Below, in pieces: positions 5,774 through 6,076 of a stretch of DNA of 6,076 nt (the first letter of the stretch is position 1; each line of letters begins with the position of its first letter). Under the pieces are notes generated by a model, which saw nothing but the letters and a program-made list of their open reading frames with translations, had not been told where the DNA came from and did no database searches. A program made the position numbers and the translations under genes. Source of the DNA: Alphaproteobacteria bacterium UBA4588 (GTDB taxonomy: Bacteria; Pseudomonadota; Alphaproteobacteria; Puniceispirillales; Puniceispirillaceae). The stretch spans positions 38,537 to 44,612 of the forward strand of contig DGJU01000027.1 of assembly GCA_002387605.1 (NCBI GenBank), given 5' to 3'.

Positions 5774-6076
5774 ATGAAGTTACTCATTCATGGGTGCAGG
5801 GGCTCAGTTCCTAGCCCCTCAAAGCAAACCGTAAAATATGGCGGTAATACGCCGTGCTTTGAGATTCAGATTGGAGATATGCAGCTCTTTTTTGATACTG
5901 GCACAGGCTTTAGAACAGCTAACATCATGGCTGACACATCAAAAGTTTTGTGTTTTTACAGCCATTTTCACCATGACCATATTCAAGGACTTCCGTTTAA
6001 CCCCACTCTCTTTAATAATGCGGTTGATTTCACCTTCACAAGCGGCCTTATTGACAAGGACAGTCTGAAACATACG
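5774..6076 (+). CDS. Metallo-beta-lactamase-fold hydrolase, N-terminal part (cut by window edge)
   Basis: The first 101 residues are present, with no stop before the window end. The opening GCRGSVPSPS (7-16) and YGGNTPCFEI (22-31) match the G-x-RGS-x-P...YGGNT signature of a metallo-beta-lactamase subgroup related to PhnP and RNase Z. The DTGTG turn (41-45) and the metal-binding H-x-H-x-D-H motif (His64, His66, Asp68, His69 in SHFHHDHIQGLPF) follow in order. The intact motif predicts a two-metal, probably zinc, hydrolase; phosphodiester or other ester substrates are possible. Complete relatives usually have 250-330 residues, so most of the gene lies outside. The ATG is preceded by AAAGGTG at 5762-5768. 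Its own promoter and the stem before it suggest a unit separate from the importer cluster. Confidence 0.9.
   Translation, partial: MKLLIHGCRGSVPSPSKQTVKYGGNTPCFEIQIGDMQLFFDTGTGFRTANIMADTSKVLCFYSHFHHDHIQGLPFNPTLFNNAVDFTFTSGLIDKDSLKHT

Noticed and set aside
5838..6068. A 76-codon plus-strand frame overlapping the metallo-hydrolase
   Set aside because: The overlapping frame from 5774 encodes the intact YGGNT, DTGTG and HxHxDH motifs, so this one is an out-of-frame shadow.
1..6076. CRISPR array, insertion sequence, integrase, tRNA or rRNA
   Set aside because: No regularly spaced repeats, transposase or integrase motifs, terminal inverted repeats with target duplication, or recognisable tRNA or rRNA sequence were seen on either strand.

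Overview
The window looks like ordinary bacterial chromosome from an alphaproteobacterium. Base composition is moderate (GC in the mid-40s by eye), genes are tightly packed, and the transport proteins resemble those of marine groups such as SAR116 or roseobacter relatives. That placement is inferred from protein character only; no marker gene is present.

Layout. From about 4435 down to 1, the minus strand carries a compact operon for a binding-protein-dependent ABC importer of the carbohydrate/polyol (CUT1, Ugp/Mal) type. In transcription order it holds a UgpC/MalK-type ATPase (4435-3383), a periplasmic solute-binding protein (3306-2080), a first permease (2010-985), a second permease overlapping it by one base (985-104), and the first 33 codons of a further gene cut by the window edge (99-1). 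Stem-loops lie in the two larger gaps, before and after the binding protein. They may set how much of this protein is made relative to the membrane subunits.

At 4436-4582 is a short divergent control region. It holds an 11-bp inverted repeat whose arms are centred 40 bp apart. Each arm overlaps the likely -10/start region of one of two face-to-face promoters, which suggests a shared operator for both directions.

On the plus strand, 4583-5575 encodes a 330-residue protein made of two diverged SnoaL/NTF2-like domains. Its divergent arrangement with the importer suggests that it acts on the imported compound or a derivative, but its substrate cannot be read from sequence. A weak terminator-like stem follows. 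A separate promoter-like sequence (5618-5645) and a roughly 120-base leader then precede the N-terminal 101 residues of a metallo-beta-lactamase-fold hydrolase (5774 to the window end), probably an independent gene.

No tRNA, rRNA, CRISPR array, insertion sequence or integrase was seen. The window does not show a clearly new system. The most interesting points are the shared operator, the pairing of a tandem SnoaL-like protein with an importer, and the hairpins flanking the binding-protein gene.
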